A stretch of DNA of 64,000 bases from Ruminococcus sp. Its GTDB lineage: Bacteria > Bacillota > Clostridia > Oscillospirales > Ruminococcaceae. Below, piece by piece: positions 1 to 8,744 of this stretch. The stretch is taken from NCBI GenBank assembly GCA_017471405.1, contig JAFUTK010000062.1:1-64000 (forward strand). Reading direction: 5' to 3'. The notes beneath the pieces were generated by a model that ran no database searches, was not told where the DNA came from, and was given only the letters and a program-made list of their open reading frames with translations. Within the stretch, counting starts at the first letter, position 1; the number at the start of each line of letters is the position of its first letter. A program made the position numbers and the translations under genes.

Positions 1-1212
1 CTCCCCGCATTTTTGGAGCTTATCGGCTACAATGTCCGGGCTGGGCTCAACCTGCTTGAAATGTGGCTCTGCGCCGATCTGGGGCATCGCTTTGCCGAGA
101 TTGGTGCCGTCTGCGCCAATGATTACGCCGACAGAGTTGAGCAGTGCCTCGCAAGAGACGAGCAGCTCCGTCAGCAGCTGGAGACCGCCGCCGGCGGCAA
201 GTGGGCGGGGCTTGCCTCCGCCGAGCACATCGGCTTCAAGCACTGGAACTCGGAGGAAAGCAGCGCTCCCGTCATCGAGAGGGTGATACCCTCCCGCCGC
301 AATGAGCTGATAGTCGGCCTCTGCGAGGACGGCAGCTCTACCCGCGGCCTCGACTGGACAAAGAAAACCCTGACCCCGCGGCAGTACACCCACAGCGGGA
401 ATCTGTACACCGCAGAGATATTCATTGCTCTCTCCGGCAGCAGGGACGTAAGCTTCACCGTTGAGTGCAGCAAGCCTTGGGTTACAGCCTCCGAAACGGA
501 AGGCACCCTCACTAATGATGAGAGGATAAGATACCTCACCCTCACCGCCGACCTGAGCATTTTCACCGGCTCAGACACCGCCGAGGTGACGGTCAGATAC
601 CCCTCTGGGGCAGCGAAGATTCGCCTTGACCTGACCTCATATGAGCAGGGAAGCGGAACGGTCTATGCTGAGCAGGCGGGCATCATAAGCATCCCCGCTG
701 AGGGCTATGACGACAGAACTCGGACAGGTGATATACGCTTTGAAGTAATTGACGGCCTCGGCAGAGCCGAAGGCGCCCTCAGACTTTTCCCGCTGGACGC
801 TCAGCCGAACGCCGTCTCCGCCCCCTATGTGAGCTACACCTTTGAAGCACAGGGCGGGGAGTACGATATGACCTTCACGCTGATGCCCTGTAGCCCTTAT
901 ACCTTCGGCAGCGGCATACAGATAGGCTATGTCCTTAACAGCACCGAGCCCCTTTCGCCGGAGCCACCGAGTATGACAGTCCTCGAGGTTCTGGAGCCGG
1001 ACTATGAAGCCGGCGAGAGTGAGCAGTGGGAGGAGGGCGTTCTGTCCCACGCAAGATTTGTCTGCGCCAGAGTAAAGCCCTATGAGGGCAGGAATAATAT
1101 CAGATTTTACGGCCTCTGCCGGGAGGCAGTGCTGGAAAGGATAACATTTGTAAAGACAGATATTGACGCTGAAATGCCCTATCTCGGGTACAGCGACAGC
1201 GTTAAGATATAA
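1..1212 (+). CDS. GH115 xylan alpha-1,2-glucuronidase, C-terminal part (5' truncated by window)
   Basis: The frame is open from base 1, so only the last 403 or so residues of a larger protein are present. GH115 enzymes release (4-O-methyl)glucuronic acid from xylan. Visible family marks are the GGKWAGL segment followed by HIGFKHWN near the start of the fragment, then beta-rich domains and a C-terminal domain with ISIPAEGYDDR and GLGRAEGALRLFP, which match the layout of the GH115 C-terminal domain. It is the first visible gene of the uronate operon, 12 bp before uxuA, so it would supply the glucuronate that the following genes degrade. The signal peptide status cannot be judged because the N-terminus is missing. 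The family call is from recalled sequence patterns. Confidence 0.82.
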   Translation, partial: LPAFLELIGYNVRAGLNLLEMWLCADLGHRFAEIGAVCANDYADRVEQCLARDEQLRQQLETAAGGKWAGLASAEHIGFKHWNSEESSAPVIERVIPSRRNELIVGLCEDGSSTRGLDWTKKTLTPRQYTHSGNLYTAEIFIALSGSRDVSFTVECSKPWVTASETEGTLTNDERIRYLTLTADLSIFTGSDTAEVTVRYPSGAAKIRLDLTSYEQGSGTVYAEQAGIISIPAEGYDDRTRTGDIRFEVIDGLGRAEGALRLFPLDAQPNAVSAPYVSYTFEAQGGEYDMTFTLMPCSPYTFGSGIQIGYVLNSTEPLSPEPPSMTVLEVLEPDYEAGESEQWEEGVLSHARFVCARVKPYEGRNNIRFYGLCREAVLERITFVKTDIDAEMPYLGYSDSVKI

Positions 1213-1224
1213 GGAGGAAGCTAT

Positions 1225-2295
1225 ATGAAGATGTCATTTCGCTGGTACGGCAGTGGCAACGACAGCATCTCGCTTTCGGATATCAAACAGATACCCGGAG
1301 TTACCGAGATAGTCTGGGCGCTGCACCACAAGCAGCCCGGAGAGGTCTGGGAAATAGATGAGATACAGAAGGTAAAGGACGAGCTGGACGAGTACGGCTT
1401 CGGTATGAGCGTAGTCGAGTCGGTGAACGTTCACGACGATATCAAGACCGCCGGCCCCAACCGGGACCTCTACATTGAGAATTACAAGCAAACCCTAAGA
1501 AATCTTGCGAAGTTCGGAGTAAAGGTAGTCTGCTACAACTTTATGCCTGTGTTTGACTGGACGAGGACAGACCTCTTCCACCCCCTGCCCGACGGCTCCA
1601 CCGCCCTCTATTATGAGAAGAGCCGCATCAAGCAGGACCCGGAGGAGATGGCGCAGTATATCTTAGAGAACTGCAAGGGCTACACCATGCCCGGCTGGGA
1701 GCCGGAGCGCCTTGCCAACCTCAAAGAGCTTTTCGCCCTCTACAAGGATACTGATAAGGAGACCCTCTGGGCGAACCTCAAATACTTCCTTGAAGCGCTG
1801 ATGCCCACCTGTCATGAGTGCGACATCAAAATGGCTATCCACCCGGACGACCCGCCCTGGGATATTTTTGGTCTGCCCAGACTGCTGGTTGACGAGGCCG
1901 CTGTGGGACGCTTCCTCAAAATGGTGGACGACCCCTACAACTGTCTGACCCTCTGCTCCGGCTCACTGGGCTCCAACCCGGAGAACAACGTGGCAGATAT
2001 CGTCCGCAAGTACTGCGGCAGGATAGCCTTTGCGCATATCCGCAACGTCAAGCACTTTGATAACGGCGACTTCTCCGAGACCTCTCACCGCGACTGCGAC
2101 GGCGATGTGGGTATTCTCGAGATAATCAGAGCCTACCACGACGGCGGCTTTGACGGTTATATCCGCCCCGACCACGGCAGACACATCTGGAACGAGAAAT
2201 GCCGCCCCGGCTACGGTCTCTACGACAGAGCGCTGGGAATAATGTACATCTTGGGCGCCTGGGATATGCTGGATAGGCTTGAAGGGAAGGTTTGA
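1225..2295 (+). CDS. uxuA: mannonate dehydratase
   Basis: It dehydrates D-mannonate to 2-keto-3-deoxy-D-gluconate (KDG) in the cytoplasm, a middle step of glucuronate breakdown. At 356 residues it is short compared with E. coli UxuA (about 394) but usual for Firmicutes. Family segments are the opening FRWYG, VVESVNVHDDIK near residue 64, and IHPDDPPWDIFGLPR around residues 205-219, which holds metal-binding His206. The ATG follows an AAGGAGG site at the correct distance, immediately after the GH115 stop. The stop lies one base before the uxaC start, so the two are translationally linked. Confidence 0.95.
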   Translation: MKMSFRWYGSGNDSISLSDIKQIPGVTEIVWALHHKQPGEVWEIDEIQKVKDELDEYGFGMSVVESVNVHDDIKTAGPNRDLYIENYKQTLRNLAKFGVKVVCYNFMPVFDWTRTDLFHPLPDGSTALYYEKSRIKQDPEEMAQYILENCKGYTMPGWEPERLANLKELFALYKDTDKETLWANLKYFLEALMPTCHECDIKMAIHPDDPPWDIFGLPRLLVDEAAVGRFLKMVDDPYNCLTLCSGSLGSNPENNVADIVRKYCGRIAFAHIRNVKHFDNGDFSETSHRDCDGDVGILEIIRAYHDGGFDGYIRPDHGRHIWNEKCRPGYGLYDRALGIMYILGAWDMLDRLEGKV

Positions 2296-2296
2296 A

Positions 2297-3694
2297 ATGG
2301 AGTTTATGGACAAGGACTTCCTGCTTGATACCGAGCAGGCAAGGATACTCTTCCACAAATATGCGGAGGATATGCCGATAATCGACTACCACTGCCATAT
2401 CGACCCCGCCGAGATATATGAGGACAGAAGCTACCCCTCGATCACCGCCCTCTGGCTGGGAGGCGACCATTACAAGTGGCGCGCTATGCGGCAGATGGGC
2501 TACGGCGAGGAATACGTCACCGGTAATGCCGACGACAGAGAGCGCTTCAAGGCTTGGTGTAAGACACTTTCCTATGCCGTAGGCAGCCCCCTCTACCATT
2601 GGAGCCACTTGGAGCTGCAAAGGTACTTTGACTGCACTCTCCCCATAAACGAAAAGAATGCCGACGAGATATTCGACCTCTGCAACGCCAAGCTGCAAAG
2701 CGGCGAGCTCTCGGCAAGGAAGATAATCAAGATGTCGAAGGTTAAGGTCATCGGCACCACCGACGACCCCTGCGATGATCTTAGATACCACAAGCTTATG
2801 CGTGAGGACAAGTCCTTAGACTGCAAGGTGATACCCACCTTCCGTCCCGACCGGCTGCTGCTGATAGGGGAGCAGAGCTTTCCCGCATACGTTAAGAGCC
2901 TTGGCAAGGCCGCCGGCAGAGATATCACCGATATCTCATCGCTTAAGGCTGCTCTTACGGAGAGAATGGATTTCTTCGCAGCAATGGGTGCCCGCAGCAG
3001 TGACCAGAGCACCGCTTTCTTCCCCTGCACTCGCCTGACAGCGGACGAGCTTGAAGAGGTTTTCCTCAAGGGAATGGATCGCCAAGCCCTGACGGAGCGT
3101 GAGCGCCTCGGTTTCATCACCGAGATAATGCTCTTCCTGGGAGGAGAGTACAAGCGCCTCGGCTGGGTAATGCAGCTACACTTCGGAGTAGCCCGCAACA
3201 CCAACAGCCGTATGTTTGAGCAGGTAGGAAAAGACACCGGCTTTGACCGCATCGACAGCAATGCTCCGATTGAAACGCTGGCGACATTCTTAAACGAGCT
3301 GGACAAGACCGACAGCCTGCCTAAGACCGTTCTCTACAGTCTAGACCCCTCGATGAACGCTCCGCTGGACGTTCTGGCAAAGTGCTTCAACGAAGCGGGC
3401 GTGCGGGGCAAGGTGCAGCACGGCGCCGCATGGTGGTTCAACGACAACATCGGCGGCATGACCGATCACCTGCGCTCACTCTGCGAGCAGGGAGTGCTGG
3501 GCACCTTTATCGGTATGCTCACCGATTCCAGATGTATGCTCTCCTACACTCGCCACGAGTATTTCCGGCGCATACTCTGCCGCTTCATCGGCAGGCTTGC
3601 CGAGGACGGTCAGCTGTACTTTGACGAGCAGCTGCTGGGCGGACTTGTGCAGGATGTCAGCTACACGAATGCCGAGAGATTTTTCTCGCTTTAA
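2297..3694 (+). CDS. uxaC: glucuronate isomerase (uronate isomerase)
   Basis: It interconverts D-glucuronate and D-fructuronate (and galacturonate with tagaturonate), the entry reaction of the pathway. The 465-aa product is close to the E. coli length. The amidohydrolase-like metal motif HCH is at residues 32-34, and WVMQLHFGVARNTN lies in the middle, as in the family. The frame is open further upstream to a TTG at 2279, but ATG 2297 has a GAAGGGAAGG site 6-15 bp before it and gives the normal N-terminus. After the stop is a 197-bp gap with a long palindrome, the only sizeable gap inside this operon. Confidence 0.95.
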   Translation: MEFMDKDFLLDTEQARILFHKYAEDMPIIDYHCHIDPAEIYEDRSYPSITALWLGGDHYKWRAMRQMGYGEEYVTGNADDRERFKAWCKTLSYAVGSPLYHWSHLELQRYFDCTLPINEKNADEIFDLCNAKLQSGELSARKIIKMSKVKVIGTTDDPCDDLRYHKLMREDKSLDCKVIPTFRPDRLLLIGEQSFPAYVKSLGKAAGRDITDISSLKAALTERMDFFAAMGARSSDQSTAFFPCTRLTADELEEVFLKGMDRQALTERERLGFITEIMLFLGGEYKRLGWVMQLHFGVARNTNSRMFEQVGKDTGFDRIDSNAPIETLATFLNELDKTDSLPKTVLYSLDPSMNAPLDVLAKCFNEAGVRGKVQHGAAWWFNDNIGGMTDHLRSLCEQGVLGTFIGMLTDSRCMLSYTRHEYFRRILCRFIGRLAEDGQLYFDEQLLGGLVQDVSYTNAERFFSL

Positions 3695-3710
3695 CAAATA
3701 GTAAAATGCG

Positions 3711-3785
3711 GCGGAAAAACGGTATCTCCCCCGCAGGGGGAGAATACCTTTTTCCGCAATATCCCGAGCCGCGATAGCGGCGAGG
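3711..3785. repeat. family-A palindromic repeat, two hairpins, inside uronate operon
   Basis: A long inverted repeat (3711-3757; GCGGAAAAA... with a GCA loop) is followed after a short AT spacer by a second hairpin built on CCGAGCCGC/GCGGCGAGGG (3763-3785). The same two-part design recurs at 31842, 46410, 50610 and 59146. Here it lies between co-oriented genes uxaC and eda, where the folded RNA could act as a partial terminator or as a stability barrier that makes the downstream genes less abundant. No T-run follows the second hairpin, so it is not a textbook terminator. Confidence 0.8.
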
Positions 3786-3891
3786 GCATAAAACGGAGAA
3801 AGCTGAATTACAAAATAAAAAATAGACCCGTAATCGTGCAGCTTTAAAATTCTGCAATCAGCTATTTCTCGCTTGATAAGGAGTAATACAA

Positions 3892-4707
3892 ATGAACAGT
3901 GTTATAAATGAGCTGGAGAAAATCGGCATAGTCCCGGTGATAGCCATCGAGGACGCCAAGGACGCCGTTCCGCTGGCAAGGGCTCTTGCCGAGGGAGGCT
4001 TGCCTGCCGCGGAGGTCACCTTCCGCACCTCTGCCGCTGCCGAGAGCATCAGACGTATGAGGGAGGCTGTCCCCGAAATGATAGTGGGAGCCGGAACCGT
4101 CCTCACGTCAGAGCAGGCGGACGCTGCTATCGCTGCCGGTGCACAGTTCATCGTAAGCCCCGGGCTCAATCCCAATACGGTGCTGCACTGTCAGCAGAAG
4201 GGAGTTCCGATGCTGCCCGGCTGCTCCGGCGCCTCCGACATTGAAAAGGCTCTGGAGCTGGGGCTGACAGAGGTCAAATTCTTCCCGGCGGAGCAGCTGG
4301 GAGGCCTTAAGACAATCAAGGCTCTTGCCGCACCCTATACCTCAGTTCGCTTTATGCCTACCGGCGGGCTGAATGCCGCCAACCTGAGGGCATACCTTGC
4401 CGAGCCAAAGATAATCGCCTGCGGCGGCAGCTTTATGGTGAAGAAGGAGCTTATCTCCTCCGGCAGCTTCGACAAGATAAAAGAGCTCACCGCTCAGGCA
4501 GCCCGGCTGATGACGGCCCTTACGTTCAGGGGCTTCATCACTGAGGGGGAGAGGACCGTAACGGTCTTGAGCAGCCCAAATGTTATGCGGGCGCAGTACC
4601 ATATGCAGCGGCTTGGAACCGAGTTTATCCCCGGCTCCGAAAAGACGGAAAAGGGCAGGCTCGTTTCCGTTGATACTGCTGACGGCTGGCGCATCATCGC
4701 CGACTGA
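3892..4707 (+). CDS. eda: KDPG/KHG aldolase with C-terminal extension
   Basis: It cleaves 2-keto-3-deoxy-6-phosphogluconate to pyruvate and glyceraldehyde 3-phosphate, ending the uronate route. The aldolase barrel covers about residues 1-206: Glu41 in AAEVTFRT, the GAGTVL segment near 67, and Schiff-base Lys129 in EVKFFPAEQ. The usual family length is about 205-215 residues; this protein has 271. The last 60 or so residues (GFITEGERTVT... to RIIAD) are not part of the barrel and loosely resemble the end of a VOC/glyoxalase-type domain, a fusion known in some Firmicutes aldolases. The ATG is preceded by AAGGAG. kdgK follows after 14 bp. Confidence 0.92.
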   Translation: MNSVINELEKIGIVPVIAIEDAKDAVPLARALAEGGLPAAEVTFRTSAAAESIRRMREAVPEMIVGAGTVLTSEQADAAIAAGAQFIVSPGLNPNTVLHCQQKGVPMLPGCSGASDIEKALELGLTEVKFFPAEQLGGLKTIKALAAPYTSVRFMPTGGLNAANLRAYLAEPKIIACGGSFMVKKELISSGSFDKIKELTAQAARLMTALTFRGFITEGERTVTVLSSPNVMRAQYHMQRLGTEFIPGSEKTEKGRLVSVDTADGWRIIAD

Positions 4708-4721
4708 CGGGAGGAAAGAAC

Positions 4722-5735
4722 ATGTCAAAAAGAGTAGTTACCTTCGGGGAGATAATGCTTCGCCTCGCCCCCGAGGGCTATAACAGATTTTTGCAGGCGC
4801 AGTCCTTCGGCGCCGTCTACGGCGGAGGGGAGGCAAATGTTGCCGTTTCTCTGGCGCAGCTGGGTCTTGACGCCGCCTACATCACCAAGCTGCCCGCCCA
4901 CGAGCTGGGTCAGGCAGCGGTGAACACCCTGCGGGCCGTCGGTGTGGACACCGGCGGCATTATCCGCGGCGGCGACAGGATAGGCATATACTTCTTTGAG
5001 AGGGGAGCCAGCCAGCGCCCCTCAAAGGTCATCTACGACCGGGCAAATTCAGCCTTCGCCCTCTCCAAGGCGGAGGAGTACGACTGGGAGAGGATATTTG
5101 AAGAAGCCGACTGGTTCCACCTCACCGGCATTACTCCCGCACTGAGCGAGGAGCTTGCAAGGGTAAGCATTGAGGCCGTAAAGACCGCCAAGCGGCTGGG
5201 GCTGACCGTCAGCTGCGATATCAACTACCGCGCAAAGCTTTGGGACAAGGCCACCGCTGGCAGAGTGATGAGCGAGATACTCTCAAACACCGACATCTAC
5301 ATTGGCGGGCGAGGTCAGGCCGAGGACCTCTTCGGCATACGAGCCGAGCTTAAGTCCGAAGACGATTACGATGCCTACAAACCCGTAGCTGAGGAGTTGG
5401 TCAGACGCTTCGGACTGAAAAAGGTATCCATAACCCTGCGCACCACCGTTTCGTCAGACCGCAACAAGTGGGCGGCGCTGCTTTATGACGGCAAAAATCA
5501 CTTCATTTCCCGTGAGTACGACATCAGTATAGTTGACCGCGTCGGCGGAGGGGACAGCTTTGCGGCAGGGCTTATCTATGCCCTCGAGGAGGGTATGAAC
5601 ACACGCAGCGCTGTGGAGTTTGCGGCAGCAGCCTCCTGTCTTAAGCTCACCGTTGAGGGAGACGCAAACTTCGTCACCGCAGACGAGGTCAAGGCTCTCG
5701 CCTTCGGCAGCGGTTCGGCACAGGTACAGAGATAA
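4722..5735 (+). CDS. kdgK: 2-dehydro-3-deoxygluconokinase (PfkB family)
   Basis: It phosphorylates KDG to KDPG with ATP, the step before Eda. This is a 337-aa ribokinase/PfkB-fold protein. The N-terminal GEIMLRLAPEG and GGGEANVAVSLAQLG segments bind sugar, and VDRVGGGDSFAAGL near residue 270 is the C-terminal PfkB signature with the catalytic Asp. The ATG at 4722 follows GGGAGG. Substrate assignment rests on its place between eda and uxuB, since PfkB kinases are alike in sequence. Confidence 0.93.
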   Translation: MSKRVVTFGEIMLRLAPEGYNRFLQAQSFGAVYGGGEANVAVSLAQLGLDAAYITKLPAHELGQAAVNTLRAVGVDTGGIIRGGDRIGIYFFERGASQRPSKVIYDRANSAFALSKAEEYDWERIFEEADWFHLTGITPALSEELARVSIEAVKTAKRLGLTVSCDINYRAKLWDKATAGRVMSEILSNTDIYIGGRGQAEDLFGIRAELKSEDDYDAYKPVAEELVRRFGLKKVSITLRTTVSSDRNKWAALLYDGKNHFISREYDISIVDRVGGGDSFAAGLIYALEEGMNTRSAVEFAAAASCLKLTVEGDANFVTADEVKALAFGSGSAQVQR

Positions 5736-5750
5736 GAAAGGAAGTTTACC

Positions 5751-7361
5751 ATGAAGCTGACAGTTAAGGGAATAACCGACGAAAGAGAACAGTGGACCCA
5801 AAAGGGCTTTGTCCTGCCGGACTATGACATAGGTGAAGTCGTTAAGACTACCGACGCCGCCCCCGAGTGGATACATTTCGGCGCAGGAAATATTTTCAGA
5901 GGATATATCGCCTGCCTCGCGGACGAGCTCATAGGCAGGGGAGAGCTGAAAAGCGGCATCATCGCTGCCGACAGCTTCGATACCGAGCCTATCGAGAAGA
6001 TATACCGTCCATTCGATAATTTGGCGCTGCTGGTAGGCCTCCGGGCAAGAGGGGACAGATACCTTAGGGTCATCGGCTCCATAGGCAAGGCCTGCGCCGC
6101 AGTGGGCGAGGGCTTTGAGCAGCTGAAAAAAGCCGCCCAGGCCGACTCGCTGAAAATGATATCCTTCACCATCACCGAAAAGGGCTACGCCACCAAGGAC
6201 ATAAACGGCGGGGTGTTCCCCGCAGTCAGCGCGGATATTGAAGCAGGACCCGAGGGCGCTCTCTCCACAGCGCTTGGAAAGGTGGCAGCACTGCTTTTCG
6301 AGCGCTTCAATGCCGGAGGTAAGCCCTTGGCACTGGTGAGCATGGATAATTGCAGTCAGAATGGTGAGAAGCTCCGTCAGGGCATTATGTTTATGGTGTC
6401 CGGCTGGGAGCAGAACGGTAAAGTGAAAGCGGGCTTTAAGGAGTATGTCAGCAGCAAGGTATCCTTCCCCTGGAGTATGATCGACAAGATCACCCCCCGC
6501 CCCGACCCGAAAATCAGCGAGGAGCTGACCGCTCTTGGCATCGAGGATATGCAGCCTATTGTCACCAGCCGCAAGACCTTTATCGCCCCCTTTGTAAATG
6601 CGGAGATGCCCCAGTATCTCGTCATCGAGGATGACTTCCCCAACGGACGTCCCCCGCTGGAAAAGGTGGGAGTATACCTCACCGACCGGGAGACTGTCAA
6701 CTGCGCCGAGAAGATGAAGGTAATGACCTGCCTCAACCCCCTGCACACCGCGCTGGCGGTGTTCGGCTGCCTGCTGGGCTTTAACAAGATATCCGACGAG
6801 ATGAACGACCCCGACCTGAAGGAGCTGGTCTATCGCCTCGGGTACAAGGAGGGTCTGCCGGTAGTGGTTGACCCCGGAATTATCCGCCCGGAGGACTTCT
6901 TAAAGGAGGTGCTCACCGAGCGCCTTCCCAACGCTAACCTTCCCGATACTCCCCAGCGTATCGCCACCGATACCAGCCAGAAGCTGGCTATCCGCTTTGG
7001 TGAGACCGTCAAGGCCTACAATGAAAAGGGTGAGGCTGGCAGCCTTGAGCTTATCCCTCTGGTCATAGCCGCTTGGCTTCGCTACCTCACCGCAATAGAC
7101 GATGAGGGCAAGCCCATGGAGCGCAGCGCCGACCCGATGCTTGATGAAATGGACAGACACATCAACCCCGACTGGTTTGCCGGAAAGGCTCCCTTCGGAG
7201 CCAAGGATCGTGAGGAGGTCAGGGCAGTGCTCACAAATGCCGAGCTCTTCGGCACCGACCTTGTAAGCGCCGGCCTTGCGGATAAGGTCATAGAATACTT
7301 CACCGCAATGCTCGACCACCCCGGAGCAGTAAGAGGAACGCTGCACAAAGCTTTAGCATAA
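5751..7361 (+). CDS. uxuB: fructuronate reductase (mannitol dehydrogenase family)
   Basis: It is predicted to reduce D-fructuronate to D-mannonate with NADH, linking UxaC to UxuA. The 536-aa protein has the polyol/mannitol dehydrogenase layout: an N-terminal Rossmann region with HFGAGNIFRG near residue 41, and a C-terminal substrate domain with CLNPLHTALAVFGCLLG near residue 328. Sequence alone does not separate fructuronate from tagaturonate or mannitol as substrate, but the operon contains exactly the other enzymes of the glucuronate branch. It starts 15 bp after kdgK behind AAAGGAAG and is followed by the GH8 gene. Confidence 0.9.
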   Translation: MKLTVKGITDEREQWTQKGFVLPDYDIGEVVKTTDAAPEWIHFGAGNIFRGYIACLADELIGRGELKSGIIAADSFDTEPIEKIYRPFDNLALLVGLRARGDRYLRVIGSIGKACAAVGEGFEQLKKAAQADSLKMISFTITEKGYATKDINGGVFPAVSADIEAGPEGALSTALGKVAALLFERFNAGGKPLALVSMDNCSQNGEKLRQGIMFMVSGWEQNGKVKAGFKEYVSSKVSFPWSMIDKITPRPDPKISEELTALGIEDMQPIVTSRKTFIAPFVNAEMPQYLVIEDDFPNGRPPLEKVGVYLTDRETVNCAEKMKVMTCLNPLHTALAVFGCLLGFNKISDEMNDPDLKELVYRLGYKEGLPVVVDPGIIRPEDFLKEVLTERLPNANLPDTPQRIATDTSQKLAIRFGETVKAYNEKGEAGSLELIPLVIAAWLRYLTAIDDEGKPMERSADPMLDEMDRHINPDWFAGKAPFGAKDREEVRAVLTNAELFGTDLVSAGLADKVIEYFTAMLDHPGAVRGTLHKALA

Positions 7362-7386
7362 AATACACCCCCATAAGGAGGTCAAA

Positions 7387-8547
7387 ATGGAAAACAGGAC
7401 TTACCGCAACATCTTCAAGGAGCTCGGCAAGACCGATGAGCAGATATCCGCACGCCTTAAGGAGATAGTGCAGGAATTCTTCTTTAGCGAGGACAGAGTT
7501 TACCACACCGCCGGTGATGATATGGGCTACCTTGAGGATACCGGCAACCACGATGCCCGCACCGAGGGAATGTCCTACGGTATGATGATGTGCGTGCAGC
7601 TGGATATGAAGGAGGAATTCGACCGCATCTGGAAGTGGGCCAAGACCTATATGTATATGGACACCGGCTGGAACGAGGGCTATTTTGCTTGGTCCTGCCA
7701 GACTGACGGCACTAAGAATTCCGATGGCCCCGCCCCCGACGGGGAAGAGTTCTTCGCCATGGCGCTGTTCTTTGCCTCCCACCGCTGGGGCGACGGCGAG
7801 GGGATTTTCGACTATTCCAGAGAGGCTAAAGACATGCTGCACACCTGCATCACCAAGGGCATAGGCGGCAGGCAGGGCGCTCCTATGTGGAACAGAGAAA
7901 ACAAGCTGATACTCTTTGGCCCCGGCTCGGATTTCTCCGACGCCTCCTACCACCTGCCCCACTTCTACGAGCTCTTTGCCCTCTGGGCCTATGAGAAGGA
8001 CAGGGAGTTCTTTGCCGAGGCCGCCAAGGCCAGCCGCGAGTACATCGCCTGCAGCTGCCACCCGGCAACAGGTATGAGCCCCGAGTACGGCGAGTTCGAC
8101 GGCTCCCCAATGCGGCGCCCCCTCCCTTGGACTAAGGACAGGCACGACCGTTTCTACTCCGATGCCTACCGCACCGCCGCCAACATCGGCCTTGACTGGG
8201 AGTGGTTCGGCAGGGACGAGGGGCAGCGGGCGGCTGCCGCAAGGCTTCAATACACTCTGGGTGAGCTCAACCGCGAGGACCCCTATGTGGTCTACGAGGT
8301 GGACGGCACCCGTTTGGACGAGAAGGCTCTCCACCCGGTGGCTATACTGGCAACTACCGCGCAGGCATCACTTGCAGTTGAAGGACCCCTCTCCCTTGAC
8401 AGTGAGAACAGCGCAGTCCGGCTTGCTGCCGAGTGGGCAGAGCGCTTCTGGAACGAGCCTATGCGCAAGGGCGAGCGCCGCTATTACGACAACTGCCTCT
8501 ATATCTTTGCGTTCCTCGCCCTGAGCGGGAATTACAGGATATATTGA
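7387..8547 (+). CDS. GH8 reducing-end xylose-releasing exo-oligoxylanase
   Basis: The protein has 386 aa without a signal peptide, so it probably acts in the cytoplasm on imported xylo-oligosaccharides and removes xylose from the reducing end. The GH8 marks are TEGMSYGMM with likely acid Glu60, [18 protein letters not shown] near residue 118, and [15 protein letters not shown] with Asp259 as candidate base, as in Rex of Bacillus halodurans. Placement after uxuB joins backbone and side-chain breakdown in one operon. A classical secreted GH8 xylanase is less likely given the missing signal. The RBS AAGGAGG lies 5 bp before the ATG. Confidence 0.88.
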   Translation: MENRTYRNIFKELGKTDEQISARLKEIVQEFFFSEDRVYHTAGDDMGYLEDTGNHDARTEGMSYGMMMCVQLDMKEEFDRIWKWAKTYMYMDTGWNEGYFAWSCQTDGTKNSDGPAPDGEEFFAMALFFASHRWGDGEGIFDYSREAKDMLHTCITKGIGGRQGAPMWNRENKLILFGPGSDFSDASYHLPHFYELFALWAYEKDREFFAEAAKASREYIACSCHPATGMSPEYGEFDGSPMRRPLPWTKDRHDRFYSDAYRTAANIGLDWEWFGRDEGQRAAAARLQYTLGELNREDPYVVYEVDGTRLDEKALHPVAILATTAQASLAVEGPLSLDSENSAVRLAAEWAERFWNEPMRKGERRYYDNCLYIFAFLALSGNYRIY

Positions 8548-8630
8548 GCATAGACCCGCAAAAATTCGACAAAAAAACCTTGGCGGCGGCGGCAGTTATC
8601 GTCGCAGCCTACAAAATCAGCAGGGCAAGC

Positions 8631-8659
8631 TTGACAAAACCTGCCCGGTGCGTTATAAT
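8631..8659 (+). promoter_or_regulatory. sigma-A promoter of glnN
   Basis: TTGACA at 8631-8636 and TATAAT at 8654-8659 are separated by exactly 17 bp, a full consensus promoter. Transcription would begin near 8666 and run into the leader terminator at 8681. Confidence 0.85.
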
Positions 8660-8680
8660 CATTATTGTAAGACGGCAAAG

Positions 8681-8717
8681 GCGCTGCGGCATCCCAAGGG
8701 TGACGCAGCGCTTTTTT
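8681..8717 (+). terminator. leader terminator / attenuator upstream of glnN
   Basis: GCGCTGCG (8681-8688) pairs perfectly with CGCAGCGC (8704-8711) and is followed directly by six T residues, a strong intrinsic terminator. It lies between the glnN promoter and the glnN ribosome binding site, so it can only be useful if read-through is controlled. ANTAR-protein antitermination is known for nitrogen genes in related bacteria, but the sensor is not identified here. Confidence 0.75.
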
Positions 8718-8744
8718 CGTATCATTTTTACGGGAGGATATATT

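Noticed and set aside
3711..3785. Palindromes as a CRISPR array
   Set aside because: Copies are single, kilobases apart, without regular spacers; no cas genes are in the window.
5454..8334. Long minus-strand frames over kdgK, uxuB and the GH8 gene (430, 148 and 344 aa)
   Set aside because: Antisense shadows in GC-rich coding DNA; the plus-strand genes have clear families and RBS.
8433..8744. N-terminal extension of glnN to an upstream start inside the GH8 gene
   Set aside because: The extension would translate through the promoter and leader terminator; ATG 8745 has a proper RBS and family length.
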